Source: Halomarina litorea (GTDB lineage: Archaea; Halobacteriota; Halobacteria; Halobacteriales; Haloarculaceae). Taken from it: 64,000 nucleotides of DNA. The stretch is from NCBI RefSeq assembly GCF_024227715.1, contig NZ_CP100448.1, positions 806,001 to 870,000 of the forward strand, in the 5' to 3' direction. How positions within the stretch are numbered: position 1 is the stretch's first letter; each line of letters begins with the position of its first letter. A program made the position numbers and the translations under genes. Shown here one piece after another: positions 50,796-59,953 of the stretch. The notes beneath the pieces are model-generated. The model was not told the DNA's origin. It did no database searches and worked only from the letters and a program-made list of their open reading frames with translations.

Positions 50796-51712
50796 GCGCC
50801 ACGAGCGTCGTCGTCCTCGGCTGTGGGTACGTCGGCCTCGAACTCTGCCGCCAGTTGGGTGCGACCGGCGATTCGGGCGGCCGGGAGTACGACGTGACGG
50901 GCGTGCGCCGCTCCGAGGAGGGTCTGGCCGCCGTGGAGGCGACGGGCGCGCGGGCCGTCGAGGCGGACGTCACCGACCCCAACTCGCTCGCGGCGGTGCC
51001 CGACGCGGACGTGGTGGTGTTCGCCGCCTCCTCTGGCGGTCGGGGGGCCGATGCCGCCCGCCGGGTGTTCGTGGAGGGACTGGAGAACGCGGTCGACGAG
51101 TTCGCGGCCCGCGACGACCCGCCCGAGCGACTACTGTACACCTCCAGTACGGGCGTCTACGGCGACCACGGCGGCGACTGGGTGGACGAGGACACCCCGC
51201 TGGACCCGACGACTGAGAAGACACGTGTCCTCGCCGAGGCCGAACGCGCCGCCCGCGAGGGGGCCGCAGACCACGACATCGACGGCACCGTCGTCCGCTT
51301 CGCCGGCCTGTACGGCCCCGAGCGCTACCGCCTCGAACGCTACGTCGAGGGGCCGGTCACGCAGGGCTACCTGAACATGGTCCACCGCGACGACGCGGCC
51401 GGCGTCCTGCGGTTCGCCATCGAGGAGTCGCTCGAGTTCGACACCCTCCTCGCCGTGGACGACGAACCCGTCGAGAAGTGGGCGTTCGCCGACTGGCTGG
51501 CCGACGAGTGCGGCGTCGGTCGCCCCGAGAAACGGACGAAAGAGGAGCGGCTGGAGGCGGACGACCTCTCCGCGGCCGCCGAGCGGCGTATCCTGACGAG
51601 CAAGCGCTGTTCGAACGCCCGCCTGCGCGAACTCGGCTACGAGTTCGCCTTCCCGACGTTCCGGGAGGGGTACCGGGCGGCGGTCGACGCCTACCGCGCC
51701 GACCACGCCTGA
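50792..51712 (+). CDS. NAD(P)-binding SDR/epimerase (YeeZ-like)
   Basis: This 306-residue protein has an N-terminal Rossmann motif VVVLGCGYVGLELCRQLGA, the extended-SDR features VVVFAASSGGRG, LLYTSSTGVYGDHGGDWVDEDTPLDP (Ser-Tyr active-site region) and VVRFAGLYGPERY. It resembles the YeeZ group of NAD-dependent epimerase-like proteins, for which the substrate is unknown. The GTG start overlaps the DUF5791 stop. Confidence 0.85.
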   Translation: MSATSVVVLGCGYVGLELCRQLGATGDSGGREYDVTGVRRSEEGLAAVEATGARAVEADVTDPNSLAAVPDADVVVFAASSGGRGADAARRVFVEGLENAVDEFAARDDPPERLLYTSSTGVYGDHGGDWVDEDTPLDPTTEKTRVLAEAERAAREGAADHDIDGTVVRFAGLYGPERYRLERYVEGPVTQGYLNMVHRDDAAGVLRFAIEESLEFDTLLAVDDEPVEKWAFADWLADECGVGRPEKRTKEERLEADDLSAAAERRILTSKRCSNARLRELGYEFAFPTFREGYRAAVDAYRADHA

Positions 51713-51781
51713 CCCGCGAGGACGGCCACCCCAGCGCCCTGACCACGGGGAACCTAAACCGCTCGCCCGGGTAGGGTCGGT

Positions 51782-52891
51782 ATGGCAACCAAGGACGCGA
51801 CGTGGGCCTATCGGGACCGCTTCGACGGGCCGACCGGCGAGGGCGGGTTCGCCCGCACCTACTTCCGCCGGTTCGCCGACTGCATCGTCTCCAGCGTCGG
51901 CGTCGGGACGTACCTCGGGGACTCGACCGACGCGGTGGACGAGCGCTACCACGAGGCCATCGTGGGGGCGCTCGAAGGGGGTATCAACGTCCTCGACACG
52001 GCCATCAACTACCGCAACCAGCGCTCTGAACGTGTGGTAGGGCGGGCGCTGGCCGACGCCGACGTGGACCGCGAGGCGGTGCTGGTGGCGACGAAGGGCG
52101 GTTTCGTCCCGTTCGATGGGGAGCGCCCCGACGACCCGGGGAGGTATATCCGCGAGGAGTACCTCGACACCGGCATCGTTGACCCCGACGACATCGCCAA
52201 GGGGGTCCACTGCATCGCGCCCGACTACATCGACGATCAGGTCGACCGCTCGCTGTCGAACCTCGGAGTGGAGACGATAGACCTCTACTACGTTCACAAC
52301 CCCGAGACGCAACTGGAACACCGGTCGCGTGAGGCGGTGTACGACCGGCTGGAGGCGACGTTCACCCGGCTGGAAGAACGGGCCGCCGCGGGTGACCTCA
52401 GACACTACGGCGTCGCGACGTGGCAGTGCTTTCGCGTCCCGCCGGACCACGACCAGTACCTCTCGCTGCCCGAGGTCATCGAACGCGCCCGGGCCGCCTC
52501 GGACGCGGCGGGAACCACCTCGACGCACTTCCGGGCGATTCAGCTCCCGTTCAATATCCACATGGCCGACGCGTTCACCGTCGCGGCCCACGAGGGTCCC
52601 GAGGGGCCACAGAGCACCCTCCGGTTCGCCCACGAGGCGGGCCTGTCGGTGTTCACGAGCGCCAGCATCGGGCAGGGCCAACTGGCGAGCGAGGGGGCCA
52701 TCCCCGACGCCGTGGCCGCCAAACTGGCCGGAGAGACGCCGGCCCAGCGAGCGCTCAACTTCGCGCGGAGCGCCCCCGGCGTGACCTGTTCGCTCGTCGG
52801 GACGAGCAGTCCGGAGCATCTGGAGGAGAACCTCGCGGCGGGGACGTACACCCCGATGGGCGCGGACGCCTTCGACGCGACGTTCGAGTAG
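51782..52891 (+). CDS. Aldo/keto reductase
   Basis: This 369-residue TIM-barrel oxidoreductase carries the AKR tetrad regions: Asp and Tyr in NVLDTAINYRNQRSERVVGRAL, Lys in VLVATKGGF and His in DLYYVHNPETQLEH. The NADP-binding end is TCSLVGTSSPEHLEENLAAG. It is longer than usual because of an N-terminal segment and an expanded region around residues 160-220. Substrate unknown. Confidence 0.9.
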   Translation: MATKDATWAYRDRFDGPTGEGGFARTYFRRFADCIVSSVGVGTYLGDSTDAVDERYHEAIVGALEGGINVLDTAINYRNQRSERVVGRALADADVDREAVLVATKGGFVPFDGERPDDPGRYIREEYLDTGIVDPDDIAKGVHCIAPDYIDDQVDRSLSNLGVETIDLYYVHNPETQLEHRSREAVYDRLEATFTRLEERAAAGDLRHYGVATWQCFRVPPDHDQYLSLPEVIERARAASDAAGTTSTHFRAIQLPFNIHMADAFTVAAHEGPEGPQSTLRFAHEAGLSVFTSASIGQGQLASEGAIPDAVAAKLAGETPAQRALNFARSAPGVTCSLVGTSSPEHLEENLAAGTYTPMGADAFDATFE

Positions 52892-52897
52892 GCGGGG

Positions 52898-53554
52898 CTA
52901 CTCGCCGCGCTCTGCGGCCGCGAGGTACTCGGTCAGCAGGTCCGGGAAGTCCCGCCCGCGGAGGTGGCGCAGGCCGAGGAACTCGGCCCACCGGATGATG
53001 CCTTTGTCCTCCGTGACGACGCCCGCGCCGAGTTCTCGGGCGAGGATGAGCAGGTCGAAGTCCTCGCGGGAGTCGAGGACGCCCTGCCTGAGCGCGGTGC
53101 GGTACTTCCCGCGCAGGTCCGAGATGACGAGGTCCGCCCCGCTCATGTGCTCGTGGTCGGAGTCGAGGTCGCGGGACTCCTCGGCCTGCCGGACGGCGGC
53201 CTCCGCCACTCTCAGCCCCCGGTCGACCCGGTCGTTCATCTCGTCGACGAACTGGTAGACGATTTCGGCGGGCACGGACACCTCGTAGCGGGCGGGGTTC
53301 TTGCGGATGACCCACGTGTTCAGTTTCGCGAGCGTCGCCTCCGGCACCTCCCGGTCTTCGAGCATCCGCGTGAGTTCCGTGTGAATCGACGGCGGCATGT
53401 AACAGGAGATGTTGAGCGCGAGTTTCGCGGCCGCCACCGAGTCGAGGAGTCGGTCGAGCGTCTCCGCCAGCGACTCGCCGTCCCGGCGTATCTCGTCGGT
53501 GAGAAACGCCGAGGTGTCCAGCACGAATCGCTGTTTCAGCGGGTGCTCGGGCAT
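52898..53554 (-). CDS. HARP-type RNA-free RNase P homologue (RNA ligase partner protein)
   Basis: This 218-residue PIN-like metallonuclease begins [59 protein letters not shown] and ends with [43 protein letters not shown], the acidic residues forming the metal site. The family (UPF0278, also called RNA ligase partner) includes HARP enzymes that can perform RNase P cleavage in Aquifex relatives; archaeal HARPs coexist with RNA-based RNase P, and their deletion is reported to have little effect on tRNA. It is divergent from an RNA ligase gene 91 bases away. Confidence 0.9.
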   Translation of the reverse strand: MPEHPLKQRFVLDTSAFLTDEIRRDGESLAETLDRLLDSVAAAKLALNISCYMPPSIHTELTRMLEDREVPEATLAKLNTWVIRKNPARYEVSVPAEIVYQFVDEMNDRVDRGLRVAEAAVRQAEESRDLDSDHEHMSGADLVISDLRGKYRTALRQGVLDSREDFDLLILARELGAGVVTEDKGIIRWAEFLGLRHLRGRDFPDLLTEYLAAAERGE

Positions 53555-53645
53555 GACACACCTACGTGGGCTGACGGGATATACCTAGCTCGGGGGCCTC
53601 GGCGTCCCGGAGTGGGCTTTTCGTCGTCCGCGCGCTACGTGTGGT

Positions 53646-54785
53646 ATGGCGTCGCACGAATCGCCGCCCGCCCACGACCTGCTCGGCGTCACCTCTGAGG
53701 CGTTCGAGGGCGTCCGCGAGCAGTTCCGGCGGCGGACCTACGCCGGACGGATCTACCGCTACCTGCCGGACGACCGGGGGGCACTCCCCCGGGGGACGGT
53801 CCTCGTCGGCGACACCGCCGTCCGCGGGTTCCCGAAGATTCCCCGCACGCTCGTCCTGCGGACCGGCGTCCCGCGGTTCTTCGAGGGGACGGACGCCGTC
53901 ACCGTCGAGGAGAAACTGAACGGCTACAACGTCCGGGTGGTGCGCGTCGGGGGCGACCTGCTCGCGTTCACGCGCGGGGGGCTGGTCTGCCCGTTCACGA
54001 CCTACGAGGTGCGCGAGTCGCTCGGCGACGAACTCGACGCCTGCTTCGACGCCCACCCCGAGGCGATGGTCTGCGTCGAGACCATCGGCCCGGAGAACCC
54101 CTACACGGCCCACGACTACCCGGGAGTGGACTCGCTGGCCCACCGCGTCTTCGACGTCCGTGAGCGAGAGTCGGGGACGCCGTGGCCCGTCGAGGACCGC
54201 CGGGCGGCCTGCGAGCGTTTCGACCTCCCGCCGGTCCCACATCTGGGAACGTTCGGCGTCGAGGAGGCCGTCGAGGTGCTCCCCGGCATCGTCGAGGAAC
54301 TGGACGCCGAGGGTCGCGAGGGCGTCGTGCTGAAGTCCCCCGACGCCACCCGCCTGCTGAAGTACACGACGGGGGCGGCCAACCGCGGCGACCTCGCGTA
54401 CGCCTTCTCGGTCCCGTTCGACTACGGCCGGGACTTCATGTTCCGGCGACTGCTCCGCGAGGCGTTCCAGTCCGTCGAGTGGGGGGAGTCCCCCGAGGCG
54501 CGGGAGGTGCGGGCGCACGCCGTCGGCGAGGCCATCCTCGCCGAGATGTGCGACACCGTCGAAGCGGTCGCGGGGGGTGCGGAGGCGGGCGAACGCCACA
54601 CGGTGCGCGCCCCGCCGGCCGTCGTGGAGGCGTTGCTCGACCACCTCACGAACGCGGGGGTGAAACTCGCCGTCGAACGCGACGAGCGGGCGGGGGACGA
54701 GCGCGTACTCACCTTCCGCAAGAACATGCAGTCGACGACGGACAAGGCGAGGCTGTACCTCGGCGGCCACGTCGTGCGGGAGTGA
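53646..54785 (+). CDS. ATP-dependent RNA ligase, Rnl3 type
   Basis: This 379-residue ligase belongs to the archaeal Rnl3 (Methanobacterium Pab1020-like) family. The adenylylation motif I is EEKLNGYNVRV (Lys90, KxxG), with downstream nucleotidyltransferase motifs MVCVETIGPENPY, VFDVRER, EGVVLKSPDATRLLKYT (motifs IV-V) and a C-terminal helical dimerisation domain. Such enzymes can circularise RNA and seal 5'-phosphate and 3'-OH ends. It is divergent from the HARP nuclease. Confidence 0.93.
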   Translation: MASHESPPAHDLLGVTSEAFEGVREQFRRRTYAGRIYRYLPDDRGALPRGTVLVGDTAVRGFPKIPRTLVLRTGVPRFFEGTDAVTVEEKLNGYNVRVVRVGGDLLAFTRGGLVCPFTTYEVRESLGDELDACFDAHPEAMVCVETIGPENPYTAHDYPGVDSLAHRVFDVRERESGTPWPVEDRRAACERFDLPPVPHLGTFGVEEAVEVLPGIVEELDAEGREGVVLKSPDATRLLKYTTGAANRGDLAYAFSVPFDYGRDFMFRRLLREAFQSVEWGESPEAREVRAHAVGEAILAEMCDTVEAVAGGAEAGERHTVRAPPAVVEALLDHLTNAGVKLAVERDERAGDERVLTFRKNMQSTTDKARLYLGGHVVRE

Positions 54786-54791
54786 ACGGGA

Positions 54792-54962
54792 CTACTTCAG
54801 CTGTTGCCACTCGCGGCCGCACTCCGAACAGCGCCGGACCTTGCCGATCTCGTCGGGGTCCGAGCGGGTGTCCAGTTGCTCGCCGCAGTCGGCACAGACC
54901 AGCCGTTCGTAGGTGTCCTTCTCGATGCTCCCGGCCCGCAGGCCCTTCCGAACGGATTCCAT
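54792..54962 (-). CDS. HVO_0758-like zinc finger micro-protein
   Basis: This 56-residue protein MESVRKGLRAGSIEKDTYERL... carries two CPxCG-like knuckles (CADCGEQL and CSECGREW) spaced by 20 residues, forming one zinc ribbon. It matches the haloarchaeal HVO_0758 micro-protein family; the Haloferax member has been linked to growth, swarming and biofilm phenotypes. The longer upstream frame is rejected because family similarity begins at ATG 54962. Confidence 0.85.
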   Translation of the reverse strand: MESVRKGLRAGSIEKDTYERLVCADCGEQLDTRSDPDEIGKVRRCSECGREWQQLK

Positions 54963-55089
54963 GCCTCCTCCTCTGCGAGGGGGTCCCAAAAGCCTGATGG
55001 GAACACTCGTACGGGTCACCGTCGCGCCAGCACGCGGCACACCACTCCCCTTTCGGAAGGTTTGAGCGCCCGCGACCGAACCACCAGTC

Positions 55090-56277
55090 GTGTCACGTCG
55101 TCAGCTGTTCGGCTCGCTGTGTTCGATGGTCTTCCTCGTCAACATGGCGCGGGTCGTCTTCGCCCCCCTCCTCGACCCGCTGAAGACCACGTTCGCGGTG
55201 AGCGACGCCACCATCGGCCTGCTGGCGACGCTCGCGTGGTTAGGGAGCGCGAGTCCCCGTCTCCCGGTCGGCTACCTCCTCACGCGCATCGCCCGGCGAC
55301 ACGTCGTCTTCGCGAGCGGCCTCGTCCTCACCGCGGCGGCGGCGTTCGCCTCCGTCGCCCCCTCCATCGAGGTGCTGATGGTCAGCGCGTTCTGCCTCGG
55401 TCTCTCCAGCGGGGCGTACTTCATCGCCGCCAACCCACTCGTGAGCGAACTGTTCCCCGATCGGGTGGGCGCGGCGCTCGGCGTCCACGGCGCGTCGAGT
55501 CAGGTCGCCGCCGTCGTCGCCGCCCCCTTCGTCGGCCTCGTTCTCGCCCTCGAGGACTGGCGACTGGCCTTTCAGGTGCTGGCTGGCGTCGCCGCCCTCG
55601 CCACCGTCGTCCTCCTCGTCGTCTCGCGCCGCACCGACCTGCCCGACGCCGGTATCGAGGACCGTGACCTCGTCGGGGCCGCCAAGCGCCAGTGGCGACT
55701 CATCCTCGCCGGCGTGGCGTTCATCGGCGCGACGGGCCTCGTCTGGAACGGCGTGTTCAACTTCTACGACATCTACCTCTCGTCGGCGCGGACGCTCCCC
55801 GACGGCGCCTCCCGCGACATGCTCACCGTCCTGTTCGCGGCGGGCCTCCCCGCCTTCCTCGTCAGCGGCCGCCTCGCCGACCGCCTGCCGAACGTCCCCT
55901 ACGTCCTCGGCATCTGCGGGGCGTTCGCGTTCTGCCTCTACCTCCTGACGCTCACGTCGGGCTACTGGGAGGTGCTCGCGGTGAGCGCCCTGATGGGCTA
56001 CGTCATCCACAGCCTCTTCCCCGCGATGGACACCTACATGCTCTCGTCGCTGCCCGACCAGCACCGCGCGAGCGCCTACGCCGTCTACAGCGGGAGCATG
56101 ATGTTCATCCAGGCGGCGGGGAGCACCGTCATCGGTGTCCTCCGGGACGCGGGGTTCGCCTTCGACACCGTCTTTCAGGGGGCGGCCGCCGCACTCGGCG
56201 TCGTCCTCGTCGTCCTGGTCGGCCTGTACCTCGACGGCCGCCTGCCGACGGGCGCGGCGATGGGCGACCGGGTCTGA
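55090..56277 (+). CDS. MFS transporter
   Basis: This 395-residue protein has about 12 membrane helices with MFS features: the helix 1-2 region FGSLCSMVFLVNMARVVFAPLLDPLKTTFAVSDATIGLLATLAWLGSASPRLPVGYLLTRIARRHVV, with an A-motif-like loop, and a second-half equivalent SGRLADRLPNVPYV. It looks like the CynX/NimT-type anion or drug group, though the substrate is not clear. It starts with GTG. TATA-like A/T content upstream is low. Confidence 0.85.
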   Translation: MSRRQLFGSLCSMVFLVNMARVVFAPLLDPLKTTFAVSDATIGLLATLAWLGSASPRLPVGYLLTRIARRHVVFASGLVLTAAAAFASVAPSIEVLMVSAFCLGLSSGAYFIAANPLVSELFPDRVGAALGVHGASSQVAAVVAAPFVGLVLALEDWRLAFQVLAGVAALATVVLLVVSRRTDLPDAGIEDRDLVGAAKRQWRLILAGVAFIGATGLVWNGVFNFYDIYLSSARTLPDGASRDMLTVLFAAGLPAFLVSGRLADRLPNVPYVLGICGAFAFCLYLLTLTSGYWEVLAVSALMGYVIHSLFPAMDTYMLSSLPDQHRASAYAVYSGSMMFIQAAGSTVIGVLRDAGFAFDTVFQGAAAALGVVLVVLVGLYLDGRLPTGAAMGDRV

Positions 56278-56353
56278 CTCGCCCTCCCGGACCGCCGCGA
56301 ACGCGGCGCGCTCATAGCCGCCCTTTTGCCCCCGCCACCCCTCCCCCCGAACG

Positions 56354-57511
56354 ATGGAGTACGTCCAGGAGCGGGTGACGACCCTCCACGACTTCGCCGA
56401 CCCCGTCCCCGACGCGCCCACGGACCGGGCCTGCGTCGTGGTGCCGATGACCGAACGCGACCACGCCACGCTGGCCGCCGAGCAGGTGTTGCGCACGCTC
56501 GAACGGGTGGACCCGGCGCGCGTCGTCGTCGCCCTCCGGGCCGACCCGGCCCACGCCGTCGAGATACGGGCGTGGCTCGACGCCTACGACTTCCCCTGTG
56601 AGGTGCTGTGGTGCAACGGGCCGCGCGTGGACGACCTGTTCGTCGAGGCGGGCTTCGACGGCCCGCGCGGAAAGGGACGGGACGTGTGGCTCGCACTCGG
56701 CGTCGCCACGGCGCTGGAGGACCTCGTCGTGGTCCACGACGCCGACGCGCGGAGCTACTCGGAGCGACACGTCCGCCGACTGCTGTTCCCGCTGGACCGC
56801 GGCTCCGACTTCGCGAAGGGCTACTACGCCCGCGTCGAGAACGGCCGCCTGTACGGGCGGCTGTTCCGCCTGTTCTACACGCCGCTGGTGCGGGCGCTCG
56901 CGGACCGCCACGACGCCCCCCTGCTCGACTACCTCGGGGCCTTCCGCTACGCGCTGGCGGGGGAGTTCGCCGCGACCAGCGACCTCGCGCGCTCGCTCCG
57001 CGTCCAGCGCGGGTGGGGTCTCGAAGTCGGGACGCTCGGCGACGCCTACGCCCACGCCGGGTTCGCCGGGAGCGCGCAGGTCGACCTCGGGACGCACGAA
57101 CACGACCACCGGGCCGTCTCCGGGCCGCAGGGTCTCGGCGACATGAGCGAGGAGGTGGGCGCGGCGCTGTTCCACGCGCTCGCGGACGCGGGCATCGAAC
57201 TCGACTTCGACACCCTGCCCGCCGCCTACCGGGAGCGCGCCCACGCTCTCGTCGAACAGTACGCGGCGGACGCGGCGTTCAACGGTCTCACGTACAGCCC
57301 GGTGGACGAACGCGAACAGGTCGCCGCTTACGCGGAGGCGGTCCGCGTGCCCGCCTCCGACGACCGCCTGCCCGCGTGGCGGTCGGCACCCCTCGACCCG
57401 CGCGACGTGCGGGACGCGGCCCGCGCGGACCTCGAAGAGGCCGCGAACGGTGGTATCGACGCCGACGAGGAGGACGCGACGGACGGTCCGACGGGGGGTG
57501 ACGGGGAGTGA
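56354..57511 (+). CDS. GT81-like glycosyltransferase (glucosyl-/mannosyl-3-phosphoglycerate synthase type)
   Basis: This 385-residue GT-A enzyme has the nucleotide-sugar site CVVVPMTERDHATLAAEQVLRTL, DVWLALGVATALEDLVVVHDADARSYSERHVRRLLFPL (DxD metal site), and YLGAFRYALAGEFAATSDLARSLRVQRGWGLEVGTLGDAY, which resembles the GpgS/MpgS acceptor region. Those enzymes make precursors of the compatible solutes glucosylglycerate or mannosylglycerate. No matching phosphatase gene is adjacent, so the product is not certain. GTGA overlap couples it to the next gene. Confidence 0.8.
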   Translation: MEYVQERVTTLHDFADPVPDAPTDRACVVVPMTERDHATLAAEQVLRTLERVDPARVVVALRADPAHAVEIRAWLDAYDFPCEVLWCNGPRVDDLFVEAGFDGPRGKGRDVWLALGVATALEDLVVVHDADARSYSERHVRRLLFPLDRGSDFAKGYYARVENGRLYGRLFRLFYTPLVRALADRHDAPLLDYLGAFRYALAGEFAATSDLARSLRVQRGWGLEVGTLGDAYAHAGFAGSAQVDLGTHEHDHRAVSGPQGLGDMSEEVGAALFHALADAGIELDFDTLPAAYRERAHALVEQYAADAAFNGLTYSPVDEREQVAAYAEAVRVPASDDRLPAWRSAPLDPRDVRDAARADLEEAANGGIDADEEDATDGPTGGDGE

Positions 57512-57987
57512 CCGACGACGCGCCCGGGACGTTCGCCGTCGACGCCGACGACCTCGCGGGCGTCGTGGACCTGTTCGGCGCGCTCACCCGCGCGGAACTC
57601 CTGCGGGCGCTGGAGGAACTGGCGTTCAAGGCGGGCGTCGACCCGCCCGACGAGTCCGTCGTGGACGACGCCCTCGCCTCGTACCACCTCGTCGAACACG
57701 ACGGGTCCCTCGTCCCGGGACCGGTCGCGTTCCCCGCGCTCCCCGAGGGGGCGGGCGACCTCCCGCACATCATGGACGTCGGGGAACGCTCGCCGGACCG
57801 CGAGGCGGTGGGCCGAACCGTCGAGGAACGCTTCCGGGGCGAGGCGGCCCGCGCACTCGGCGAGGGGGGGCCGGAGCGTATCGACCACCTGCTGGACGTG
57901 AGCTACGACCTCGAGACGTGGGGGCCGGTCGAGGTGGCGGACGTCCGCCGCCGACTGGACGCGGCCCGCGCGGACGAGGAGTCGTGA
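57508..57987 (+). CDS. Haloarchaeal DUF7109-like protein
   Basis: This 159-residue acidic protein starts with a GTG overlapping the previous stop. It has FAVDADDLAGVVDLFGALTRAELLRALEELAFKAGVDPPDESVVDDALASYHLVEHDGSLVPGPVAFPALPEGAGDLPHIMDVGERSPDREAVGRTVEERF, a helical pattern reminiscent of a DNA-binding or regulator helper domain. I recall the family as DUF7109. It is kept directly after the GT81-like gene, so a link with it is plausible but unproven. Confidence 0.72.
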   Translation: MTDDAPGTFAVDADDLAGVVDLFGALTRAELLRALEELAFKAGVDPPDESVVDDALASYHLVEHDGSLVPGPVAFPALPEGAGDLPHIMDVGERSPDREAVGRTVEERFRGEAARALGEGGPERIDHLLDVSYDLETWGPVEVADVRRRLDAARADEES

Positions 57988-58073
57988 GGACGGCGAGTCG
58001 TGACCGTGTCGCGTGTGCGCTTCCCGCGCGCCCCCGGCGGAGGAAGTAAGCCCCTCCCCTTCGTGTGACGGGT

Positions 58074-58679
58074 ATGGATGTGGACCTCTCGCGGGTCGCC
58101 GCCCACACCCCGGTCGAGGTGACCGGCGAGCCGCGGGAGGCGGCCGTCCTCGTCCCCGTCATCGAACGCGACGCGGACCCGCACGTCCTCTTCGTGAAGC
58201 GCTCGGACCACCTCGGCGAGCACCCCGGCCAGATGGCGTTCCCCGGCGGGGGTCACGAGCCGAGCGACGCCGACCTGCAGGCGACAGCCATCCGGGAGGC
58301 GGGCGAGGAAATCGGCCTCCGGGCCGAGGAAGCGTCCGTCGTCGGGCGACTCGACGACATCCGGACCATCACCGAGTACTCGGTGCGGCCCTACGTCGCG
58401 CGCGTCGCCGACCGCGAGTACGAACCGGATATGCGCGAAATCGCCGAAATCGCGGTGCTCTCGGTGGCGGACCTCACCGACCGCGCGAACTACGAGTCCG
58501 AACGGCGCGACCACCCCCACTACGGCGACATCCGCCTGCACTTCTTCCACGTCGGCGGCTACACCGTCTGGGGAGCGACGGGGCGGATGCTCGTCCAGTT
58601 CCTCGAACTCGCCACCGACTGGCGGATGCCCCCGGAGGTCGACCGGGTGGTCGACCCCGACGCCGACTACCCCGTCTGA
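58074..58679 (+). CDS. NUDIX hydrolase (coenzyme A pyrophosphatase-like)
   Basis: This 201-residue protein has a complete Nudix box GGGHEPSDADLQATAIREAGEEIGL (G-x5-E-x7-REUxEExGU) preceded by HPGQMAFPGGG, as in NUDT7/CoA diphosphatase enzymes. The N-terminal VLVPVIERDADPHVLFVKRSDHL supports that group. It would hydrolyse CoA or related diphosphates. ATG 58074 is preferred to an in-frame GTG three codons upstream. Confidence 0.88.
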   Translation: MDVDLSRVAAHTPVEVTGEPREAAVLVPVIERDADPHVLFVKRSDHLGEHPGQMAFPGGGHEPSDADLQATAIREAGEEIGLRAEEASVVGRLDDIRTITEYSVRPYVARVADREYEPDMREIAEIAVLSVADLTDRANYESERRDHPHYGDIRLHFFHVGGYTVWGATGRMLVQFLELATDWRMPPEVDRVVDPDADYPV

Positions 58680-58719
58680 GGTCGGCAGGTACTTGTCCAC
58701 GCTCCGGAACGTCTCGTGT

Positions 58720-58974
58720 ATGCGCTCCGGATTCGACCCCTTCGACCCCGAGTGGCTGGCAGCGGAGGCGATTCGCATCGGTCTCATCGTCCTCGCAGGG
58801 TTCCTCCTCGCCGTCCTCGTCGGCGGCTTCTTCGGTCTCCTCGGGAACCTTCTCGGCGGCCTCTCGTCGACCGTCGGGCAGTGGTTCTTCGGCGTCGGCG
58901 CATTCCTCTCGACGGTCCTCCGCTACACGACGCTGGTGACCGCCGTCCTCTACGCGGTCGACCGGGGGACGTGA
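58720..58974 (+). CDS. Small membrane protein
   Basis: This 84-residue protein has two hydrophobic helices (about 20-45 and 50-80, IRIGLIVLAGFLLAVLVGGFFGLLGNLLGG and WFFGVGAFLSTVLRYTTLVTAVLYAV) and a short soluble N-terminus. A TATA-like gtacttg lies about 30 bases upstream, supporting a real gene. The family is not recognised. Confidence 0.65.
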   Translation: MRSGFDPFDPEWLAAEAIRIGLIVLAGFLLAVLVGGFFGLLGNLLGGLSSTVGQWFFGVGAFLSTVLRYTTLVTAVLYAVDRGT

Positions 58975-59113
58975 ATCGCTCGACCGTCAGACTCGCCGCG
59001 AGCGACACGCCTAACCGTCACAGCCACCCACCCCCGCCATGGTCGCACACGCGGCGGGTCGCGTTCCGCACCGCAACTGATCGCTTTTCCACCCACATGT
59101 ACGAGGTAGCCCG

Positions 59114-59914
59114 ATGCTGACCGGCGAGCGACTGGCGACGACCGGTCTCGACGCCGTGGCACTGAAACCGAAAGAACACGACCTCCCGCAGGCCCGCTCG
59201 CTCGACGTGGACTCCCTCGTCGTCGACTACGAGGGCCGCGAACACCTGCCGGACTGGGGGACGCTGTCCTCGCTGGCCGAGGGCGCGACGGTGTACCTCA
59301 CCGCCCCCGTCCGCGCCGACGGGTTCGACCCGCAGGGCGACGACTCGCTCCTCCGGGCGGCACTCGCCTCCCTCCCCGAGTCGGTGGGCCTCACCTTCGT
59401 CGCGGGCAACCCCGCGTACCTCACGGAGGGGGAGCGAACGCGGGCAATCGCCCCCCGCCTCCGGGCCGCCCTCGACGCCTACCACGGGGACCGACCGGCC
59501 CCGTGGGTCGGGACCGAGGGGGTCGAACGCCTCGCCCTCGCGGCGGGCGGCGTGCAGTTCGACCTCCTCTCCCGGTCGACGCTCCGGGAACTCCGCGCGC
59601 TCAGGACGGTGGGGATGGACGAGGACGTGGCGGTGTACGCCCCGACGGTCCTCTCAGCCGACGAGGACGAGATACTGGACGCCGTGGGAGGGTACGTCTC
59701 CCGGCGGCGGGCGGTGAGCGCCGCCCTCCCGGAGGGGGCCGCCACCGACAGTCGGGCGACGGGTCGCGCCCGGGACGTGCTTCTCGCCGCGGCGGGCGAC
59801 TTCGCCCTCGTCGGGACGGCGAGCGAGGTGCGCGACCAGGTCGCGGCACTCCACGAGGCGGGCGCGACGACGGTGGTCGGCTACCCCGCCCGCGGTATCG
59901 AGTCGCTTCGCTGA
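59114..59914 (+). CDS. Luciferase-like conserved haloarchaeal protein (DUF7388-like)
   Basis: This 266-residue protein ends with VGTASEVRDQVAALHEAGATTVVGYPARG, very like the C-terminal motif of F420-dependent luciferase-family oxidoreductases (GTPDEV...). The preceding sequence has barrel-like alternation (LDAVALKPKEHDLPQARSLDVDSLVVDYEGREHLPDW, SVGLTFVAGNPAYLTEGERT). It may be a divergent TIM-barrel oxidoreductase that has lost part of the family. A TATA-like cgctttt lies about 28 bases upstream. Confidence 0.62.
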   Translation: MLTGERLATTGLDAVALKPKEHDLPQARSLDVDSLVVDYEGREHLPDWGTLSSLAEGATVYLTAPVRADGFDPQGDDSLLRAALASLPESVGLTFVAGNPAYLTEGERTRAIAPRLRAALDAYHGDRPAPWVGTEGVERLALAAGGVQFDLLSRSTLRELRALRTVGMDEDVAVYAPTVLSADEDEILDAVGGYVSRRRAVSAALPEGAATDSRATGRARDVLLAAAGDFALVGTASEVRDQVAALHEAGATTVVGYPARGIESLR

Positions 59915-59953
59915 ACGCTCGACGTCGAGAGAACGGGGTGCGGCCGCGCCGCC

